DNA from: Gemmatimonadota bacterium
Lineage (GTDB): Bacteria > Gemmatimonadota > Gemmatimonadetes > Longimicrobiales > Gaopeijiaceae
Direction: 5' to 3'
DNA: 34,383 nucleotides
NCBI GenBank assembly: GCA_007125125.1
Contig: SLDT01000208.1
Location: 1-34,383, forward strand
Shown here: one piece after another, positions 31,545-34,383 of the stretch
Position numbering within the stretch: position 1 is the first letter of the stretch
Layout of the letters: every line of letters begins with the position of its first letter
Translations under genes and position numbers: made by a program
The notes under the pieces: generated by a model
What the model saw: only the letters and a program-made list of their open reading frames with translations
Databases searched by the model: none
What the model was told of the DNA's origin: nothing

Positions 31545-34069
31545 CGACGCTCCAGGAGGTCGGCGCTCCGGTAGTCGTCGCCCAGGAGGTAGCGCGCGAA
31601 GTACTCGGCCCGCACGAGACGCCAGTAGTCGTTGTACTGGCCCCCGAAGCCGTGGCGCATCCCCGGCATCATCATGAAGTCAAAGCGCTTGTTCTGGCGC
31701 ATCAACTCGCGCACGAGCCGCATCGTGCCGGCGTGGTGCACATTGTTGTCCATGTCCCCGTGCTGGAGGAGGAGCCGCCCCTGGAGATTCTCGGCCATCT
31801 CGTGGTTCGCCGGGATGTGGATGTCGAACTGGACCTCCTCGTCCGGGTCGCAGTGGGTCTCGTTCGCGACGACGCGCGCCCTCCTTCGGGCAGGGGCATC
31901 ACTTCCGCCCCGAGCATTCCCGGTGCGGGCCGAGGTCCCGCCTTCATTTCCATCCGAGGCCGCCACGTCTCCCTCCGACGGGGGCACGCACCGGACCTCG
32001 AGCCCGTGGTGCCGCTCGCTCCAGCTCTGGTTGTAGACGTTGTTGTCGTGGTTCCCGGCCGAGGAGACGCCCACCTTGAAGAACTCGTTGTAGGGGGGCA
32101 CGAGGAGTGCCGCTGCCGTCATGAATCCGCCCCCGGAGTGGCCGTACATCCCCACCCGCTCCACATCGATCCAGGCGTGGCGCTTCGCGAGTTCCTGGAT
32201 CCCGGCCTTCTTGTCGGCCAGACCGTAGTCGCGGAGGTTGAAGTAGCCGTAGGAGTGGTAGGTGGCCGAGCGCAGGGGCGTGCCGCCGCGGTTCCCGAGC
32301 TGCACGACGATGAAGCCGAGCTGGGCGAGCTCCTGCTCGGTCGGCATGGCCCGGAAGGTGTTCGTCACTCCCTCCTGCTGCGGACCCGGATAGACGTAGG
32401 CGATGATCGGGTAGCTGCGGTCGGGGTCGAAGTCGAAGGGCTTCCACATGTTGCCGAAGATGTCCGTGACCCCGTCGGCCGCCTTGACCACGAAGGTCTC
32501 GGGCATCATCCAGCCGAACTCCTCGAGCTCGGAGAGGTCCATCGCCTCGAGCTCGAGCACGATCTCGCCGTTCTGGTTGCGCAGGACGGAGCGGGGCGCC
32601 TCGTCGACCCGCGAGGAGTTGTTCAGGATGAAGCGCCGATTCGGCGAGATGCTCGAGGTGTGGTGCGCGTTGCCCGGGTCGAGGATCATGAAGTTCGACC
32701 CGTCGGCGTCGACCCGATAGAGGTGCTGGTAGGTGAGGTTCTCCCCGGCTTCGCGTCCGACCCCGTTCAGCCAGATTCGTCCGGTGTCCTCGTCGATCTC
32801 GCGGATCGAGGTCACGTTCCAGCGGCCGGCCGTGACGGGGTTCAGGAGGTTCCCGTCATGGTCGTAGCGGTAGTAGTGCGCCCACCCCGTGCGGCGCGAG
32901 TACCAGATGAAGTCGCCCGAGTTGTCCTCGCCGAGGTAGCGCACCGGCTGGCTCAGCGCCTTCCCGTTGTCGAAGGACTCGCGCACGAGCACCTCGACCG
33001 TGTTCGCGGCCACGTCGACCTCGATCAGCTCGAGGGCCCGCCGGCTCCGCACCCGCCGCACGAGGCGGAGGTTGTCGCCCGCCCCGTTCGTCCAGTGCAG
33101 GTAGAGGAGGTGCTGGTCCCGGTAGCGGTCCACATCGAGGCGCACGAGCTCGCCCCGGTCGCGCTGGAAGGCGAAGAGCTCGGTCTGCGGGACGTCATCT
33201 TCCCCCGGCATGGCGTAGCGGTACTCCTCGAGTTCGGGGCGCGGCTCCGCGAGCACGTTCACGAGGTAGAGCTTCGCCACATGGCGGCGGTCGGTGCGGG
33301 TGATGTAGAAGGAGCGGCTGTCCTCGGACCAGTTCGCGCTCGAGCGCACGCGCAGGTCCGACTCGACGAAGTCCTCGTCGTCCTCGTCGGCTTCGCGGCT
33401 TCCGAAGCTGTAGTCCTCCTCCCCGTCGGTCGTGAGCTGGATCGCCTCCTGCTCGACCCCGTCCACCACCTCGACGAAGTAGAGGTTGTGGTCCTCGGCG
33501 TAGACGAAGGCGGTGCTGTCGGGGGAGAAGTTGCGCCAGGGGCGTTCCTCGTCCTCTTCCTCTTCCTCTTCGGGCTCGCCCAGGTTGCGCAGCTCGCCCG
33601 TCGTCAGGTCGTACTCGAACTCGATGTCGTTCACCGTGAACTCGAAGGAGCGCCCGTCCTCGGCGAACTCGATCCCGCGCAGGGTGATGTCGTTCCACTC
33701 GATGAAGGTCTCGAGCTCCTCGGAGAGGCGCTGCGCCATGAGCTCGTGGTCGAAGAGCGGTGCCGCGCGGGGGCCGCGGGGGTCGACGAGCATGTAGCGC
33801 CGCCCCTCGCGGTCCGTCCAGGCGTACCAGAGCGAGTCCGTCTCGTGGATCCAGTTCGGTGCGACGGAGCTCGAGTGGATGAACCGGTTCACATTGTCCG
33901 GGCTGAACCGGTCGAAGAGCTCCCAGTTCGCCACATTCGTGTTCGAACGCTCCTGGGCGTCGGCCGGGAGCGCCGGGAGCGTGAAGAGGGCGAGCAGGAC
34001 GAGGGCCGGGAGCGCACGCAGGGCAGCGCGCGGGCGACGTGAGCGGACGTACGTCGGGCAGGGGATCAT
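31541..34069 (-). CDS. Exported DPP-IV-like S9 family peptidase
   Basis: The 842-residue protein has a Sec signal peptide (1-38, cleavage after PADA), then a beta-propeller-type N-terminal part (about 40-560) containing a run of acidic residues (EPEEEEEEDEERPW). The C-terminal alpha/beta-hydrolase domain carries the triad S645 in GHSGGG, D774 in GDMDNNV and H806 in GMRHGFGG, all in S9 order and spacing. It should remove dipeptides from, or cut, short peptides in the periplasm or outside, complementing the M14 carboxypeptidase. Between NQSWSERHHG and the catalytic Asp there is a low-complexity Gly/Ala/Arg insert flanked by cysteines (EVRCVP and ETHCDP). The start at 34069 is chosen because GGAGG lies 5 nt upstream and it begins a clean signal peptide; an ATG at 34132 would add 21 residues. 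The serine hydrolase follows with a GTGA overlap. Confidence 0.93.
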   Translation of the reverse strand: MIPCPTYVRSRRPRAALRALPALVLLALFTLPALPADAQERSNTNVANWELFDRFSPDNVNRFIHSSSVAPNWIHETDSLWYAWTDREGRRYMLVDPRGPRAAPLFDHELMAQRLSEELETFIEWNDITLRGIEFAEDGRSFEFTVNDIEFEYDLTTGELRNLGEPEEEEEEDEERPWRNFSPDSTAFVYAEDHNLYFVEVVDGVEQEAIQLTTDGEEDYSFGSREADEDDEDFVESDLRVRSSANWSEDSRSFYITRTDRRHVAKLYLVNVLAEPRPELEEYRYAMPGEDDVPQTELFAFQRDRGELVRLDVDRYRDQHLLYLHWTNGAGDNLRLVRRVRSRRALELIEVDVAANTVEVLVRESFDNGKALSQPVRYLGEDNSGDFIWYSRRTGWAHYYRYDHDGNLLNPVTAGRWNVTSIREIDEDTGRIWLNGVGREAGENLTYQHLYRVDADGSNFMILDPGNAHHTSSISPNRRFILNNSSRVDEAPRSVLRNQNGEIVLELEAMDLSELEEFGWMMPETFVVKAADGVTDIFGNMWKPFDFDPDRSYPIIAYVYPGPQQEGVTNTFRAMPTEQELAQLGFIVVQLGNRGGTPLRSATYHSYGYFNLRDYGLADKKAGIQELAKRHAWIDVERVGMYGHSGGGFMTAAALLVPPYNEFFKVGVSSAGNHDNNVYNQSWSERHHGLEVRCVPPSEGDVAASDGNEGGTSARTGNARGGSDAPARRRARVVANETHCDPDEEVQFDIHIPANHEMAENLQGRLLLQHGDMDNNVHHAGTMRLVRELMRQNKRFDFMMMPGMRHGFGGQYNDYWRLVRAEYFARYLLGDDYRSADLLERR

Positions 34070-34074
34070 CGGGT

Positions 34075-34079
34075 CCTCC
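34075..34079 (-). promoter_or_regulatory. Shine-Dalgarno deciding the S9 peptidase start
   Basis: On the minus strand GGAGG precedes the ATG at 34069 with a 5-nt spacer. This selects 34069 rather than the in-frame ATG at 34132. Confidence 0.65.
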
Positions 34080-34119
34080 AGTTGGGTGAATCGGATCCGC
34101 GCATACTGGGGAAGGCACC

Positions 34120-34383
34120 ATGGGCTCGTCAACCATGCCGGGCGGGTTCGGGGGTCCCGGGGCGCCGGGCGTTCCCGCCGATCCGGCCGTTCCGGCCGCG
34201 CCCGCCGCCCTCACCGCCGATGCCCCGCGCCCGACCTTCCAGCCGTTCCAGCCGTCCCCGTCCCCCCCCGCCGCTCCCGCCCGCCCTCACCGCCGATGCC
34301 CCGCGCCCGACCTCCCAGCCGGCCCAGCCGCCTCCGACGGCCTCCCCTCCAGCCCAGCTGCCCCCTCCGGCCCAGCTGCCCCC
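34120..34383 (+). CDS. Partial Pro/Ala-rich ORF, divergent, runs off window
   Basis: An ATG at 34120, preceded by GGAAGG, opens a frame that stays open for 88 codons to the window end. The product begins MGSSTMPGGFGGPGAPGV and is Pro/Ala/Gly-rich throughout, with no recognisable domain or signal peptide. Its start lies only 50 bp from the divergent S9 peptidase start, so the two would share a control region. A 76-bp repeat inside it is out of frame between copies; removing one C from the 8-C run at 34262-34269 would give a smoother proline-rich reading. It may be the N terminus of a real gene, a sequencing-indel artefact, or non-coding low-complexity DNA. Confidence 0.3.
   Translation, partial: MGSSTMPGGFGGPGAPGVPADPAVPAAPAALTADAPRPTFQPFQPSPSPPAAPARPHRRCPAPDLPAGPAASDGLPSSPAAPSGPAAP
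34201..34383. repeat. Imperfect 76-bp repeat and 18-bp repeat, C-rich
   Basis: A segment beginning CTCACCGCCGATGCCCCGCG at 34210 recurs at 34286 (period 76 bp) with few changes, separated by a C-rich tract. At the end GCCCAGCTGCCCC occurs twice with an 18-bp period (34352 and 34370). The C-rich low complexity continues to the last base. Confidence 0.75.

Noticed and set aside
34070-34132. Earlier start of the S9 peptidase at 34132
   Set aside because: It adds 21 residues before a signal peptide; GGAGG 5 nt before 34069 marks the better start.
1-34383. CRISPR array, tRNA, rRNA, insertion sequence or phage genes
   Set aside because: I saw no regularly spaced direct repeats, no tRNA-like or rRNA sequence, and no transposase, integrase or phage protein. 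The repeats present are protein-domain repeats or C-rich low complexity.

Overview
The window is very GC-rich bacterial DNA (by eye around 70%). The genes encode many secreted or surface proteins: lipoproteins with clear lipoboxes, Sec signal peptides, and an outer-membrane beta-barrel candidate ending in Phe. This points to a diderm. The mix of a short ECF sigma factor coupled to a TPR Ser/Thr kinase, an exported M14 carboxypeptidase, a DPP-IV-type S9 peptidase, Big-2 lipoproteins and giant beta-rich secreted proteins fits best with Gemmatimonadota or a relative. That assignment is an inference; there is no rRNA, tRNA or other phylogenetic marker here. Both ends run into low-complexity C/G-rich sequence, so the window may be a whole assembly contig.

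Layout. Plus strand, left: an unknown lipoprotein (271-951) overlaps by ATGA a large, internally duplicated CPBP intramembrane protease (948-4436). Next comes an exported M14 zinc carboxypeptidase (4648-6297), which converges on the minus strand across a strong hairpin (6305-6338). Everything from 6373 to 34069 is on the minus strand. Read in transcription order from the right it is: DPP-IV-like S9 peptidase (34069-31541), serine hydrolase lipoprotein (31544-30153, GTGA overlap), a gap of about 200 bp, a giant secreted protein of about 3980 aa (29940-17998), a six-FN3-domain protein (18001-15968), a small TPR protein (15971-15264), an outer-membrane beta-barrel candidate (15267-13519), and a multi-Big-domain lipoprotein (13478-9618). 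A second short operon follows, ECF sigma factor (9419-8796) then TPR kinase (8787-6373). At the far right a proline-rich ORF (34120 onward, plus strand) diverges from the S9 gene and is cut by the window end.

The most interesting unit is the five-gene block 9618-29940. Three successive junctions are ATGA overlaps, so the giant protein, FN3 protein, TPR protein and barrel look translationally coupled and probably act together as one envelope assembly. The giant has Ig-like domains at its N terminus, a long beta-rich body containing a tandem duplication of about 730 aa, a helical block, and C-terminal Ig-like domains with DPxSG motifs. The last gene is a lipoprotein carrying three copies of a module of about 288 aa, each with two cysteines exactly 53 residues apart. 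I do not know of a described system with this gene set. Function is not established; a surface-exposed or envelope-spanning complex is the working hypothesis.
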